Part shown: positions 11,646 through 22,368 of the stretch, one piece after another
Numbering within the stretch: the first letter of the stretch is position 1
Layout: each line of letters begins with the position of its first letter
NCBI GenBank assembly: GCA_002104985.1
Contig: MCGO01000041.1
Location: 310,001 to 374,000, forward strand
Source of the DNA: Rhizoclosmatium globosum
Lineage: Eukaryota > Chytridiomycota > Chytridiomycetes > Chytridiales > Chytriomycetaceae
Direction: 5' to 3'
DNA length: 64,000 nucleotides
Program-made: the position numbers and the translations under genes
Notes under the pieces: model-generated
Databases searched by the model: none
What the model was told of the DNA's origin: nothing
The model's input: the letters and a program-made list of their open reading frames with translations, nothing else

Positions 11646-11940
11646 ATGGACACGCCAGCCACCGAAGATCTCACTGCATTCCTCAAGATCCCAGATGATT
11701 TCTTTGGGAGCAAGAAAGGTGTGAAAAAGTGCCTTTGTGGAAAGACAGTGCCGTACAACTTCTGCGGACTTACGTCTACAAGCTGCCTTTGATTCATTTA
11801 AACAGAGCCTCCGGATGTACTTGAAACGGAATGGAGTTACAGCGCTGGAGGCGAGACGAATTCTATTTCACGCCTCAAGGAATGGAGTGAAACGGAGGAA
11901 GGATGTTGTTGGCCAATACCGGAAGAAACGCCACTCGTAA
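11646..11940 (+). CDS. Short type A small-family protein (tandem copy, one frame break)
   Basis: A tandem paralogue of the 11.2 kb gene. ATG 11646 gives MDTPATEDLTAFLKIPDDFFG, then the frame shifts near 11735. After that ADLRLQAAFDSFKQSLRMYL and ALEARRILFHASRNG carry the FK-ARR module, with a short basic tail (KRRKDVVGQYRKKRHS). The C-terminal hairpin is missing, as in its neighbour. The frame break lies in the region of the window where conserved genes also show single-base losses. Function unknown. Confidence 0.5.
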
Positions 11941-12013
11941 CACACACCTAAAACCTTGAGCACAGATGCCTTATTCCCTTCTTCGAATACTTTATTCTTT
12001 TCATGCACAACAT

Positions 12014-12923
12014 TTAGTAAATATCCATTGCATTCTCCAGTTGAATCTTTTCCAATATCCGTATTAATGTCTCCAATCCAAATATCGCACTTTCGTCATG
12101 ACCTTCTCCTGGACAGAAGTGCGAATGTGCAAAGTCAATTAGTTTCACAATAGTGTGTCCTTGAGCGTCGAAAGCAAGTAAGATGGAAGCGGCGTATATA
12201 CGGCATTCGGCCTGTTTCAACACCGAAATAAGCTCCTGCGTTTTGCATATAAACTCTGATAAAATCGTTTGACGAAGGGACGAGTTTCTGATATGTTGAA
12301 AGAACTCCTTGAATCCAGAACCAAGGGTAGAAGGAGTTAAAGAGCGACCAAATTCTTTTCCATGGATTGTATATGTTTCAGATATTGGATTGAATAGCTG
12401 CAGCATATTATTGTTATTTACATAGCATGTTGTACTGTGGCTGAAGGGCAAACCTCACCTTCATCCCACAAATTCTCAGTCCCATTTCACCCGAAGTTGT
12501 CACTCTCGCCTGTTCCTCCATCCGCATCCGTTTAGCTTCTGATGCGTCCCGTCCGTAAAGCCTCGTCCCAATCTTGACATCGACAATTGAAGGATTGGCG
12601 AGGCTGTCAACCACATTCTCCATCAGCACGCACCAGTCCCGAGTCGCTCGTCCCGGCAAAGTGCATTCGCGGACACCGAGAAACGACGGGGCAAATGCCG
12701 CCAACGACGGACAAAGACTGAGTTTGGTGTAGAACTGGACTTCGATGCTTTCGGGCCCGGGCACTGGTTTCGCAAGGATACTTTTGCATTGGCGATGATG
12801 TTGGTGGTGGTGGTGGTCCAGGCCGGAGAAGGTGGCGGGTTCAAGCACAAACAGGGTCCGTGCATGTCCTGCCACTTGGTGCTCAAAGTCTTTGATGTTC
12901 ATTTTTAAGGGCTCATCACGCAA
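12014..12923 (-). CDS. ARG82: Inositol polyphosphate (multi)kinase, IPK family
   Basis: A kinase that phosphorylates soluble inositol phosphates (IP3 towards IP5 in the Arg82/IPMK branch). Two exons: 12923-12459 and 12397-12014. The intron begins GTGAGG and ends CTGCAG, and both exons are in phase, giving 282 residues from the first Met. Family motifs in order are HQVAGH with ILAKP and EVQFY near the N-terminus, the PxxxDxKxG catalytic signature as PSIVDVKIGTRLYG, TTSGEMGLRICGMK at the splice, EFGRSLT, an SLL-like stretch (AASILLAFD), and KLIDFAHS binding metal near the end. The DIY terminus and the small size fit the IPMK/Arg82 branch; an IP6K assignment is less likely. An in-frame Met at 12902 just before IKDFEHQVAGH is an equally good start. 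Histidine repeats near residue 35 are unusual. It shares a 150 bp divergent promoter region with the 13.07 kb gene. Confidence 0.9.
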
Positions 12924-13069
12924 GATCGAGTGTGAATAGCAGCTGTATCGCTCATTTTAGGAACAAGGAGATGGATGAAACTTAATCTATATGTTTCGGT
13001 GACGGTTTTTTTCGCAGGTGCATTAGCCTCAAGAATTAATTCACTGAAAAGGCTTCTGATCCACATTGA

Positions 13070-13624
13070 ATGGATTCTTCTTACAGCGATTCTCATTCGA
13101 TACAGGAACCTCAGTTAGTGACACAGTTTGAGACGAATGCGGGCATCGGCATCCCGCAATCTTCTGAAACCAACCCTATTTCACCCTCGTTCATAAGCGC
13201 ATCGCATCCATCTCTATACTATCTTCCTCCCCCCATTCCAAACACATACGCGGCTACTGAACATCCTTTGACCCAATCTCCGCCCAATGATATGAGCGCA
13301 TACCCTACAACTCACACTTCTCTGCCAAACGTTGCCGTAAGCCAAAGCAGCACGCTGCCGGTCGAACAAGCACAACCATCAAATTCTGGCTTCCAACCAA
13401 ATAATGGTCAAAGGCACGGAGGTGATTCAACCCAGCCCTCCGAAATCCCCGATCCCGAAATGGACATCGACAGTTTATCGATTGAAGAACTGGAACGCAT
13501 CTCAATTGCGCGTCACAATCAACAAAAAGAAATCTTGGAAAGGATGCATAGGAAAGCTATGTTGGATGTAAGAGAGGAATTGAGAAGGCAGGTGCCAAGA
13601 CACAACCAAGATAATGAACATTGA
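13070..13624 (+). CDS. Small-family protein, type B
   Basis: A protein of 184 residues, function unknown. The first ~120 residues are low complexity (Ser, Pro, Thr, Gln, Asn). The last ~55 form the family hairpin: MDIDSLSIEELERISIARHN, then a spacer ending in MHRKAMLDVREELRRQ. This matches the 14.0, 17.4 and 59.9 kb genes in order and spacing (LExxxxxRH ... H-x3-M-x3-R). No signal peptide or TM segment is present. The charged helical C-terminus suggests an intracellular protein that binds a partner, but that is inference. Single exon; the first ATG in frame is used. Confidence 0.6.
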   Translation: MDSSYSDSHSIQEPQLVTQFETNAGIGIPQSSETNPISPSFISASHPSLYYLPPPIPNTYAATEHPLTQSPPNDMSAYPTTHTSLPNVAVSQSSTLPVEQAQPSNSGFQPNNGQRHGGDSTQPSEIPDPEMDIDSLSIEELERISIARHNQQKEILERMHRKAMLDVREELRRQVPRHNQDNEH

Positions 13625-13996
13625 GGCCACCCAGAGCAAGTTTGAGAAGTACTTGGACTGCGTGGATTAAAGTTATACCGCTCATTTCAGAAATATAATT
13701 TGTAGCGAAGTTGTGTGAAACTGCACAGATTTCGGTCCCCTTATTTTACAAGCCCAACTTGGAACTGGTATGGTGACACTGTTATTTCCGCACTCCCGAG
13801 AAAGCATTTTATAACTGTACAACCAAAATAGTTGGTTGTGAAAGAGACTCATCAGAGGAGATTGCCTGATTGGTCTGAGGCACGCGCGGGCGGAGAACAA
13901 TCAGTACAAATTTTGGTTGCTCTCCTTTCGGATTCCTCAAACAACTGTATCCCTCCCAGCTGAACCATAATCAAGAGACACCACCATTTTCCCAAC

Positions 13997-14473
13997 ATGG
14001 ATCTTCTCGTAGCTGCAGTTGATGCAGTTCTCGCACACTCAGCCACCGACCCTTGCCCTACAGCCAGTACAAACCCGACCACAACCATAGACAAGCCTAG
14101 GGACCAGCGTCCCGGTGACGTTATTGAACTTCCGGATCTCTTGGGTCAAGATACCACGGAGTCCGTAGTAACATCTGAACCCATCGATCAATCAGCGTTG
14201 GACTTGGTGGATATATCCGACTCGGTGGCAAGCAACCCTGCCACAATCTGCCCGAATTTGTGGACTCTGACGACGAAGGAAATTGAAGCAATGAGCATCA
14301 AAGAGCTGGAGCTGTTTGCACAAAAGCGACATGAAGCCACTAAGATGGAGCTGGTGCAAAAGCATAGAGCCATGATGGCGGAGTGGCGTACAAACAGTCA
14401 GTCAACAAGTACTATCGCTTCGCCTCGAACACCGAATGTGTCTAGCCACGAATCATCCGCTAATTCCATTTAA
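13997..14473 (+). CDS. Small-family protein, type B
   Basis: A protein of 158 residues with the same plan as the 13.07 kb neighbour, in the same direction. A low-complexity, mildly acidic N-terminus (MDLLVAAVDAVLAHSATDP) is followed by the hairpin at residues ~92-132: TTKEIEAMSIKELELFAQKR, HEATKMELVQK, HRAMMAEWR. A Ser/Thr-rich tail of about 25 residues follows. Single exon from the first ATG. Function unknown; it belongs to a local run of type B genes at 13.1, 14.0, 15.2 and 17.4 kb. Confidence 0.6.
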   Translation: MDLLVAAVDAVLAHSATDPCPTASTNPTTTIDKPRDQRPGDVIELPDLLGQDTTESVVTSEPIDQSALDLVDISDSVASNPATICPNLWTLTTKEIEAMSIKELELFAQKRHEATKMELVQKHRAMMAEWRTNSQSTSTIASPRTPNVSSHESSANSI

Positions 14474-15228
14474 TTCTAATCTCGTAATGCTCCTTTCTCC
14501 GATATCCCACTACTATAATTATCCATTCGCCTTTTCAGAGCTTATGTGTCTCTCTTCAGTCATTATCAGCGCCTTTGCTGCTTTCGTTCGCACGGCCACA
14601 AAGCCGTGTTTCCTTTCCTTGTTTCGAATAAACAGAGATCAACCCTGTAATTAATTTGGAGATGAATTTGAACATTCCTCTGCTCTGGAACTGATTATGT
14701 TTATTTATCGATGAGATTGAGTTTGAAAGACTACTGTGTTATCTCATTCTTTTCGAGTACTGTGGCCAGTGGGTGCGGTCTTGCACAAGAATCAAATCAA
14801 AAAGGGGTTGTTTCCTCAAAGCCAACAAGCCCGCAGTCGGTCCTTCAATTTAAATACAGCGATATAAAAATAGTCAAACGATACATGACATCACAGTCAA
14901 GAGCCCCCCAAACAGGGATTCTTCAAATACGGTCTCTTTATCATAATGCGAAATAAACCGAATCTCAAACTCGAAATTCGGAGATTTTTGAGAAATCCGA
15001 TCGGGGAATTTATTTCATTGAATACAGTGATCAGTCCAAATAGCACATAATCACACAAACGTAACAAGATACGCTAAGATATTCCGCACAAAAACCCTGT
15101 TAAGAGAGTGATGTTTTCTTTGAATGGCTGCGTGCCTGAAACATGAGTCGGAAATTGCAAATCTCCGTTGCATCCCATTGCAAATTCGAAACGCCTGTTA
15201 CCTTTGCGCTGACGTTATCGTCCGATCA
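14474..15228. other. Intergenic stretch, no convincing gene
   Basis: AT-rich and without a frame that resembles any neighbour. An 81-codon open frame at 14711-14956 has no family features. In-frame codons upstream of 15229 extend the next gene only through sequence unlike its family, so I treat them as 5' leader. Confidence 0.45.
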
Positions 15229-15870
15229 ATGGATACGAATGTTAGCCAGGGTGGCATGCAGCAGGGGGGTTTGGGACCTCCACCTGGTTTGGTCAATGAT
15301 GGCGACCCACCGTTGAGACCACTTTCTTTGATGGTATCGTCATCCACATCGTCTACATCATCCCATGATACCCGGTCCACAATGGCTTCTCATAGGAATC
15401 ATGCCGACCAAGTTGGTTCAAGTTCCAGTTCCGGGCGACGAACTTTCAATACAGTAATGTTTGAAGAGGAAGCCGACTCCGAATACGGTCCCAGTCCCCG
15501 CTCACCCCCGTCACCACCATCGAATCCATCCCGAAAGAGGATACGTACATCGGCCTCCCATTCCCCGCCAGCGTTTGAGACCGCTTTGGCTTTGACATCT
15601 CCATTGGATCCCGAAGCCCCGGAAACCTACCCCTCCCTTGGCGACTCACCGACTACTGAACGGATGAAACTTCTGACGACGTCAAAGTACTCAGGAGACC
15701 GGATCTTGTCTGAAGATGCTGTTTCTGGCACAGAGGTGGTCGAATTGGTTAGAGCGGTGCATCAGCGGCATGTTGAGAGCCAGCCGGATTTGCAAGCGAG
15801 GCAGAGGGAGTTTATGCGTTTATGGAGAGGCACGTATTATACCGGGAGGAGCCGGAATGGTACAGGCTGA
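15229..15870 (+). CDS. Small-family protein, type B (divergent)
   Basis: A protein of 213 residues from ATG 15229 (MDTNVSQGGMQQGG); the upstream in-frame extension to 15124 is not like the family. About 150 residues are Ser/Pro/Arg-rich and disordered. The C-terminus has the hairpin in divergent form: GTEVVELVRAVHQRHVESQ, then LQARQREFMRLWRGTYY, with the RH and the final M/LWR conserved. It lies in the type B run and is probably nuclear or cytoplasmic (basic stretch RKRIRTS). Function unknown. Confidence 0.5.
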   Translation: MDTNVSQGGMQQGGLGPPPGLVNDGDPPLRPLSLMVSSSTSSTSSHDTRSTMASHRNHADQVGSSSSSGRRTFNTVMFEEEADSEYGPSPRSPPSPPSNPSRKRIRTSASHSPPAFETALALTSPLDPEAPETYPSLGDSPTTERMKLLTTSKYSGDRILSEDAVSGTEVVELVRAVHQRHVESQPDLQARQREFMRLWRGTYYTGRSRNGTG

Positions 15871-16324
15871 AATAACACCCTCTGCTCTCGGTCCCTTAAG
15901 TTTAGCCACGAAATTAAGGGAAGTGTGGCCTATTCATGATTTTTTGATGGCAGAGATTAAGTATCTGTCTCTTTGCCTTTATTATATGGGTTGAATACTT
16001 AAGTTTAATAATAATATTTTGCAGTGATTAGTAATTTATGGGTATTTAGGTTGTTTGGATGATAACGATTATGTTGCCCAATTGATCACATCGATTCCAA
16101 TGTCCTAAAAAAGAATCTTCGACTATTTGTTATTAATTTATTTCTGCATGGAGTTAGGATGAGTCATTTATACTGTTCCCGGCAGGGCCGGCACCGTGAA
16201 CTTTCAAGCCAAACGATGCCAAATCAGCTACACTTACTAATATTACAATAATTAAAAAGACAAATCAACGTTTGCTACTCCCCATTGTTTCAGCCTCGTC
16301 GTCTTCCATTGTTGCCCAGAAACA

Positions 16325-17089
16325 ATGGACCAAGATAGTGAGCCACCACCCGTATACGACAAGAAACGCGATCGAGGACGGACCATCGCGTATTTCCTGC
16401 GAGGATTTCTTCTCACAATGATACTGACGGCCTTTATTGGCCTGACACCCATGATCTGTGACAAAGATCCCGTTGTGAAAGCGTTTCACCTGTTGGGGTG
16501 CGGAATCGCGACCTTGATACAATCCATAGCTGTTGTTGCTGCAGTCATATTCCTCCAAAAGTACCAAGACGTGTTTTGTCGCGCTGTTGCGAGCTTCATG
16601 GAGAATTATAAACGAAATCAAGATCAGAATGCCATCAGTGTTGGACAAGGCGGAAACAAACCGAACCTACCTGGAACTGGAACGGGAGGATTGCCTGCCG
16701 AACCACCTCTGAGTCAGTATGACATCTCATTGAGAGACTGCAACACGATCGTGTCTAACGATTTTGCGTATTTTTGTATTGCTGCTGCATTTTATGTACT
16801 CATGGGTCTCGGAATCATGAGCGCAGGAGCTCAAAAGGTTCGTCAATTACATCAGATTGTTGTGAATAAGGAAAAGAAGGCTCCGAATTTTGTGAAACCT
16901 GATCGGACAAAGAGTATGGTTGTAACGACACCGACGTTGGGTACTATTGCAGGAAGACTTCCAAGTGCACAATTCGATAGGCCTATAAGCACTGCAGTTG
17001 AAAGTAATGGGCCTGCGAGTGCTACAGTTGGAACTCCGACATTGAAAGGAACGCCTGTAGCCTCACGACCACCTTCTTACTTTGGATAG
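16325..17089 (+). CDS. Four-TM membrane protein, chytrid-type family (paralogue of 30618-31463)
   Basis: A protein of 254 residues, single exon. About four hydrophobic segments are visible: YFLRGFLLTMILTAFIGLTP, HLLGCGIATLIQSIAVVAAV, and a third region DFAYFCIAAAFYVLMGLGIM that may span once or twice. The N-terminus is Pro/charged and cytosolic-looking. The tail has KPDRTKSM and a Gly/Thr/Pro-rich end. The gene at 30.6 kb shares the LLG..IA..IQS motif, RDC/RDA-I-x2-DF..FC, LM.LG, the KPDR.xS patch and a GxxAG element, so this is a two-member family in the window. I do not recognise it. The flanking type B genes are unrelated in sequence. Confidence 0.65.
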   Translation: MDQDSEPPPVYDKKRDRGRTIAYFLRGFLLTMILTAFIGLTPMICDKDPVVKAFHLLGCGIATLIQSIAVVAAVIFLQKYQDVFCRAVASFMENYKRNQDQNAISVGQGGNKPNLPGTGTGGLPAEPPLSQYDISLRDCNTIVSNDFAYFCIAAAFYVLMGLGIMSAGAQKVRQLHQIVVNKEKKAPNFVKPDRTKSMVVTTPTLGTIAGRLPSAQFDRPISTAVESNGPASATVGTPTLKGTPVASRPPSYFG

Positions 17090-17393
17090 ATTTTTTGAGT
17101 GTTTGGTTTTTTACCTTTAATGAGCTGAGATGAAAGCATTGACTGAAGCACCCTCTTCGGATTTACGTTCCCGGTGCGTTAAACAAGTGCGCAATACGCT
17201 AAATAAAGAAAGAACTTTGAGTTGGTGCTATATACGTATTATAAATTCATTGTTTTGACTGTTTTGTGACAGTACTTCCGTCATCTCCACCCGGGAGATT
17301 CATAAAAAACTTTCCATCAGTGAGGGCCAGACCTTGGCCGAGAACGGAGCAAAGCAGCACCCTGCAAATTTTCACTCCCAAAACCAAGTGCCA

Positions 17394-17912
17394 ATGACAG
17401 AGACGAACGCGGCAATGGCGCTCATGGCAATCTACCACCAAGGTACAACACCAATGGTGGTAATCTCACCGCCTAGCGAAGTAGACTGTCCTAGGGACGA
17501 GTCAGGTCCAAGTTCGGCACATAATACGGGCTACCACAGTCACACCACCCCCATCAGCCCAACCTTTCTCCGAACTCTCCCATCTCGAAGCTCGCCCCTT
17601 CGCTATGTCCTTCCTAGCCCAGAACCACGTGTCCCAGGTCCGCCAACGAACTATCCCGATTCGTGGACAAACAATGGCGATTCACATGTGTCTCCAAGCC
17701 CAAGTTCTCCCACAACTTCCGACGGACAGTCTATTTACGCTCGGACGCTTGGGCCGCAGCTTTCGGATAAAGATGTGGAGTTGTTGAGTATCGCGGAGCT
17801 GGAGGATATGGCTCGGACTCGTCATGTTGAGATGAAGAGGAGAGGTGTCCTTCAACAGTCTCATGAGGATATGATGAAGCAGTGGAGGTACGAGGCACAG
17901 AAGCGCACGTAA
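17394..17912 (+). CDS. Small-family protein, type B
   Basis: A protein of 172 residues from ATG 17394 (MTETNAAMALMAIYHQG); the frame upstream has only a TTG. A long Pro/Ser/Thr-rich region with many SP and TP pairs could be phosphorylated by proline-directed kinases (inference). The C-terminal hairpin reads LSDKDVELLSIAELEDMART, then RHVEMKRRGVLQQ, then SHEDMMKQWRYEA. Its spacer is two residues longer than in the 13.1 and 14.0 kb genes. Function unknown. Confidence 0.6.
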   Translation: MTETNAAMALMAIYHQGTTPMVVISPPSEVDCPRDESGPSSAHNTGYHSHTTPISPTFLRTLPSRSSPLRYVLPSPEPRVPGPPTNYPDSWTNNGDSHVSPSPSSPTTSDGQSIYARTLGPQLSDKDVELLSIAELEDMARTRHVEMKRRGVLQQSHEDMMKQWRYEAQKRT

Positions 17913-19039
17913 TGCGTACATGTTGTCTCGTAATTGGCTGGGTTAACACCTTTTTCTTCGTCTTGGCTGCCACACACTCCCTGATATGCTGGCATTTGGC
18001 TCTGTCTCTCTCTCTTTCTCTTATCGATAGTTTATTCTTGCTTTTGTACTTAGATCTTAATAAAATACCTGAATTGTGCTCCACTCTAAATCGTCCAAGT
18101 GTTGATTTGACAGTCAAGGCGATGCAACTTTTTGATGGAGAATGAGTCAGATGACGATTTCGATTTCGTAATATCACCACGCAAAGGCGAACTTTGACAT
18201 ATAGCTGAATATCCCACCAAAGAACAGAATCGAAGCCACACAGGGAATGATTACATTGATGTGCTGAGATTCATTGATACAGATGGAGTAGAGAAATTAT
18301 ATTTTTGTGGAATCAAATAAATGGAAAAAGAACATCCTGAATGACATTGGTTAATCATCTTCGTTCCAGCAACGGGCTATCGTCGCCACTAGTTTGTTGA
18401 AATAAAAATAAAAGCACACTGTTTAACCAGGTCATTCTCGTTGAATTATTCAAAACAACGGAGACCAAGAACTCTCTGATGTCAACAAACGTTCATTAAA
18501 CAAGAAAGTGTGACATCAGGTACGGGCAAACGTTAACGTTATAGATGTTTTTAGGACTTTGCATAACGAAAGGAGGTTGAATCGAAAGATTCTGTATTTG
18601 TTAGGGATTTGACGGTGCTATTTCGAGCTTTTTGTTACCAATATTATGGAAGGTAAGGCGATGTTTGGGCGAGTTGGGACGGAAGTGGCGGAGCAAAGCA
18701 TTGACATCTTACTCATTGTTACTAATGTTCTTCCGAGGTTCTTCATGAGCATTACATCAAACGTCTTAGTGGCTCAAAAAATTGACTATGCTAGAAACGT
18801 TTAACATTGAATGGTCGTGGTGAGGGGTATTTGTAAACAACGAGTTAAATACCAAGCAACACCCTTGGGAAAAAAGTCACTGCACCATTTCAGGATGGGT
18901 GAAAGTAAAATATGATAAATCCCATAACAATAGTGATATTATACAAACATGTTCAACACGAGCCAAAACAGACTTTTACAAAATACAAACAAAAGAAATA
19001 ACTCAAAGTCTCGAACCAAAAACCAAAAACCCCAACCAT
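17913..19039. other. Intergenic stretch of about 1.1 kb, no gene seen
   Basis: AT-rich with scattered stops in all frames. The opposite-strand open frame at 17731-18180 overlaps the type B gene and has no family features. I see no RNA gene or repeat that I can support. Confidence 0.5.
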
Positions 19040-19576
19040 TCAAAATAAACCCAGCGAAAGCAATTCTCTTGTGTCTCGCATCATTTCAGCATGGGCTTCC
19101 CTTTGACGTTGAGCAATTAAAGGTGCCTGCACCATAGCCATTATCTCCAACACCTTCAATTCCAGGGCAGTTCGAGGCATATCATTTCTGCGTCTGACTC
19201 TTCGTTGTTCGCGCATCGTCACAGGCGAAGCGGTAGTAGACCGCAGTGCATGGGATGAGGGAGAACCAGTAACCAAAACACGTGGTGACGTGCTTTTAAA
19301 GCGTTTTGAGGCAGCCAAAAAGAGACGTCTGGCACTCGAACCATCGACGTTTTCGCGGCGGAGAAAGGCGGCGAGGGATGCTTTGAAAGCGGCGTACGCC
19401 GACTGGACCGAGGCGGCGGAAGTCGAGAAAGTGGTGGTGGAGGCATCGCCGAGTGGCTCTGAGGACACCACCGATGCGCAAGTGCCCGGCCCAGGCAAAG
19501 TGGAAAACAGGCCCTGGATTTCGCAGAGAAACGAGTCGGCGGAAACGGTTGATTCCGATGAAGGCGGCGATTGCAT
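19040..19576 (-). CDS. Small-family protein, type A (tandem unit 1)
   Basis: A protein of 178 residues from ATG 19576 (MQSPPSSESTVSADSFLCEI). It has all three type A parts: the N-terminal box SADSFLCEIQGLF; the FK-ARR module QSAYAAFKASLAAFLRREN followed by GSSARRLFLAASKRF; and the C-terminal hairpin ELKVLEIMAMVQAPLIAQRQ with HAEMMRDTRELLSLGLF at the very end. A basic linker (MREQRRVRRRNDMPR) joins them. It is the most divergent of the three tandem units at 19-24.6 kb. No targeting signal. Function unknown. Confidence 0.65.
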   Translation of the reverse strand: MQSPPSSESTVSADSFLCEIQGLFSTLPGPGTCASVVSSEPLGDASTTTFSTSAASVQSAYAAFKASLAAFLRRENVDGSSARRLFLAASKRFKSTSPRVLVTGSPSSHALRSTTASPVTMREQRRVRRRNDMPRTALELKVLEIMAMVQAPLIAQRQREAHAEMMRDTRELLSLGLF

Positions 19577-20449
19577 TTGTGTGCGTGGGTTCCGAGGGTT
19601 TTGGGTGCGAGTGAAAGCGTAAATTTCGATCGGGAAGGTTGTGCTGCCAAAACAGATCGACCTGCAACCTGGATCCAAGCACTGGCACTCCCCTTACGTA
19701 CAAGGGACACGGAAACAGGTAAACCACGAGGGACTCTATGCCTCACTCTACATATATTCTGCTAGTATCTCAAGTAAGTATGGAATAAATAAATAAATAT
19801 GTAGATACCTCTTCCTTTTTTGGATATCATGGATCCATGGGTATCAACCCGCAGCTAAACATCTAGTTCTTGGCGAATGCATTAAAACAACTAAGCAGAC
19901 AGAGTTCTTGGATAAGAATGCATGAATACCTGAGCATCACAATGACAAACGCACACTTGGGCGATGCACAACCTCATAACCCAACACAAGCACACGAGAG
20001 TGAAAGTGTGGCAGCGGCCCTAGGAGGAGGCCAGAGAGTCATATCGATAGTCATGACCAAGGGAGATGAAGGGATTCTGATGCGCATACTGGATGTCGGG
20101 GTGGGGCAAAGGACGAGGGATGGCTCTCGGTCCAAGTTTTTCGGTTTTGAAAAAATTAGTTACGTCCTGGCTGCACAAGCGACCAAATGCTGCACACAGC
20201 TCAATAAACTATTAAGTATTCTTTCAACTTACATTACACTCGTGTACATTCGGTCGCCTAATGTTGATGGAAGTATGTCTTCTTCCCACACCACTATTTT
20301 TGATAACAAGCTTCGATCGTAGCTGCAAAGACCGTTTATACTTTTGGCGAGTTTGTTTGTTTATTCGGGTAAGCTCTGTTGGTACTGTAAAGAGTGATTT
20401 AACGATGGTTTTGGGGTTGACGAGTTTTAAGATGTGTACAGAGGCGACC

Positions 20450-20773
20450 TCATATCCCCATCAATATCCACACCTCTGCAGCAACTTTTAGCCTATTAGA
20501 GAGTCCGCTGCCAAATGCTATGTACTCGACACCTCCAAGATGGGTCCTTCTCGCATTTATCACTATTTGATTCAGCCTATCCTCGACAATACTCACAGCG
20601 AGAGTTCCCACTGACAGGGACGCACAATATTGATTTGAGTGCTTACCGAGAAGGGGGAAAGTAGGGGGTCGTCCATTGAGTGACATTGTTGGGTTGGGTT
20701 TTTTTGCGAGGAGACTGAGATAAGCACCATTCATCCATATCACTTTTTTCTCCCTCCATTTACGTAAGGGCAT
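20450..20773 (-). CDS. Possible small protein, partner gene of tandem unit 1
   Basis: An open frame of 107 codons without assigned function. It is kept because the same place in the next tandem unit (22369-22698, same strand) holds a weakly similar frame. Both have a KK..NP stretch early, then YCAS/YSAS, a SI-[VL]-E-x2-L step and a Lys-Val-rich end. The start is uncertain: the first in-frame codon is ATG at 20773, but GAYLSLLAKK may mark the true beginning. It could be non-coding DNA carried along in the duplication. Confidence 0.25.
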   Translation of the reverse strand: MPLRKWREKKVIWMNGAYLSLLAKKPNPTMSLNGRPPTFPLLGKHSNQYCASLSVGTLAVSIVEDRLNQIVINARRTHLGGVEYIAFGSGLSNRLKVAAEVWILMGI

Positions 20774-21177
20774 AGAGGAAAGAAAAAGTTAGTCGACAAA
20801 AAAAAATACAGACTTTCGCTGTATATTCTAGTTGCATCGTTGTTTAAGTTAGTTTCCTTTGAGAGCGGAATTTTAGTAGTGGTTTGTGGAAGGTGTTTTT
20901 TTGAGTTCTTAAAAAAATACTGCGAGTAATTCATGTCAACCGAGTGAAATGATTTGTAGCCTCGTGTTGAGTGCGGATGTTGGGAATATTATCATGTTTT
21001 GGAAACAGTGTTTCCATCATAAGTTCGTTTGAATAACATAAATCGTAAAACCATGCAGAATCGAAGAATTTTTATACAAGGACAACAATGGGATTTAACA
21101 GCAAATAAAAACAAGAATGGAAGAGAACGAGAACAGTGGCGTTTAGCAGAACCCCTAAAATTGATCTCCTTCCCATT

Positions 21178-21687
21178 CTAAAGTAAACCCAACGATAGCA
21201 AGACTCTCGTTTCGCGCATGAGTGCAGCATGAGCTCGTTGTTGCTGTTTCGCAATATATTTGGCGCGTGCATACGATAGTGATACTAATGCCTTCACCTC
21301 CCTCGCCTCTTCCTCCCTCGAAATCCTACTCCTCGGGCTTCTTACACGTCGTCCGATGGAGGCGGTGAGTCGAGGCGGTGCACCATATACCGAAACAGGG
21401 TGTATGAATGAGGCTTGAGAACCAGTGCTGTGAAAGAGCCTCGCACGGGCTGTGAATGTCTCTCGGGCTGTTTTGCCGTCTAGCTTTTGTTGCAGGAGGT
21501 ATTCGGCGAGAGAGACTTTGAACCCTGAGAATGCATATTCGAGTTGTGATTCGAGAGTGTCTGCGATGGTAGGGTTGGGAGTGGGTGATTGAGCAGGAGG
21601 GGTGGGAGGAAGGAAGAGGGCCTGGGTGTCGCGGAGGAATGTTTCTGCGGAAGCGGTTGAAGTGGTATCCGATGGTTGTCGCTGCAT
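21178..21687 (-). CDS. Small-family protein, type A (tandem unit 2)
   Basis: A protein of 169 residues from ATG 21687 (MQRQPSDTTSTASAETFLRD). Its type A parts are AETFLRDTQALF; LEYAFSGFKVSLAEYLLQQK with GKTARETFTARARLF; a basic Ser/Arg linker (RRVRSPRSRIS); and REVKALVSLSYARAKYIAKQ with HAALMRETRVLLSLGLL. It is closely related to the 23.1 kb copy. About 100 bp upstream of both starts the non-coding DNA is also alike, including the stretch aacgaagccaagcat, which supports a recent duplication. Function unknown. Confidence 0.7.
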   Translation of the reverse strand: MQRQPSDTTSTASAETFLRDTQALFLPPTPPAQSPTPNPTIADTLESQLEYAFSGFKVSLAEYLLQQKLDGKTARETFTARARLFHSTGSQASFIHPVSVYGAPPRLTASIGRRVRSPRSRISREEEAREVKALVSLSYARAKYIAKQQQRAHAALMRETRVLLSLGLL

Positions 21688-22368
21688 TTTACGATGGGAT
21701 CCGATGGCCTTGGGTGCTTTGCGTGAGTGAGGGCAAATTTCGATCTTGAAGGGTGGAGGTGACAACAGGATCGCAAGTGAAAAAACGAAGCCAAGCATCC
21801 AGTGCTGCGCCTGGCATTGTCGAAAACAATTGGATGTCAATGAAGGGATCCAGTTGGCTATGACTTGGTTGGAGGGTATCGTGCAGTCTTTCTTGTCCAA
21901 ATTCAACAGTGTACGTTCCTAGCAAAGTGATTCACAGAGGATACCAACAGAGATAGCGCAGGCTCTAATGAATAGTGTAAGAGATGCAGTGATGCGATGG
22001 GGCAAGAGTTGCGTAGTTTACCGGAGGATACGTCATACTGAATAATAGCAAACAAGCACCACGGGCCTTCGTCGGCTGCTTCAGGCATACCAGTTAGCAT
22101 CTAGTACCAGCCAGCATCGTCAATCACACAGGATGGCACATGTCTCTTCAGAGTGGAAGTGGGTGGATGTCCTCGTTTTTTGCACCAAGTATTTCGGGGT
22201 CAAAGAACGAAAATTGGTCAAGTCCTGGCTGCCACGCATTCACAAAAACATTCGTGGTTCGTGGTCCACAATATCAATCGTGGATATCTATATGAAACGC
22301 GTAAATACTAGCGCAGGTGTTAAATGTCCTCGATGACATTACATCGAAAATCGACAAAGTACAGGGCC

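Noticed and set aside
19870..20322. Plus-strand frame of 150 codons
   Set aside because: It starts at a TTG, has no family features and lies in the decaying spacer of tandem unit 1.
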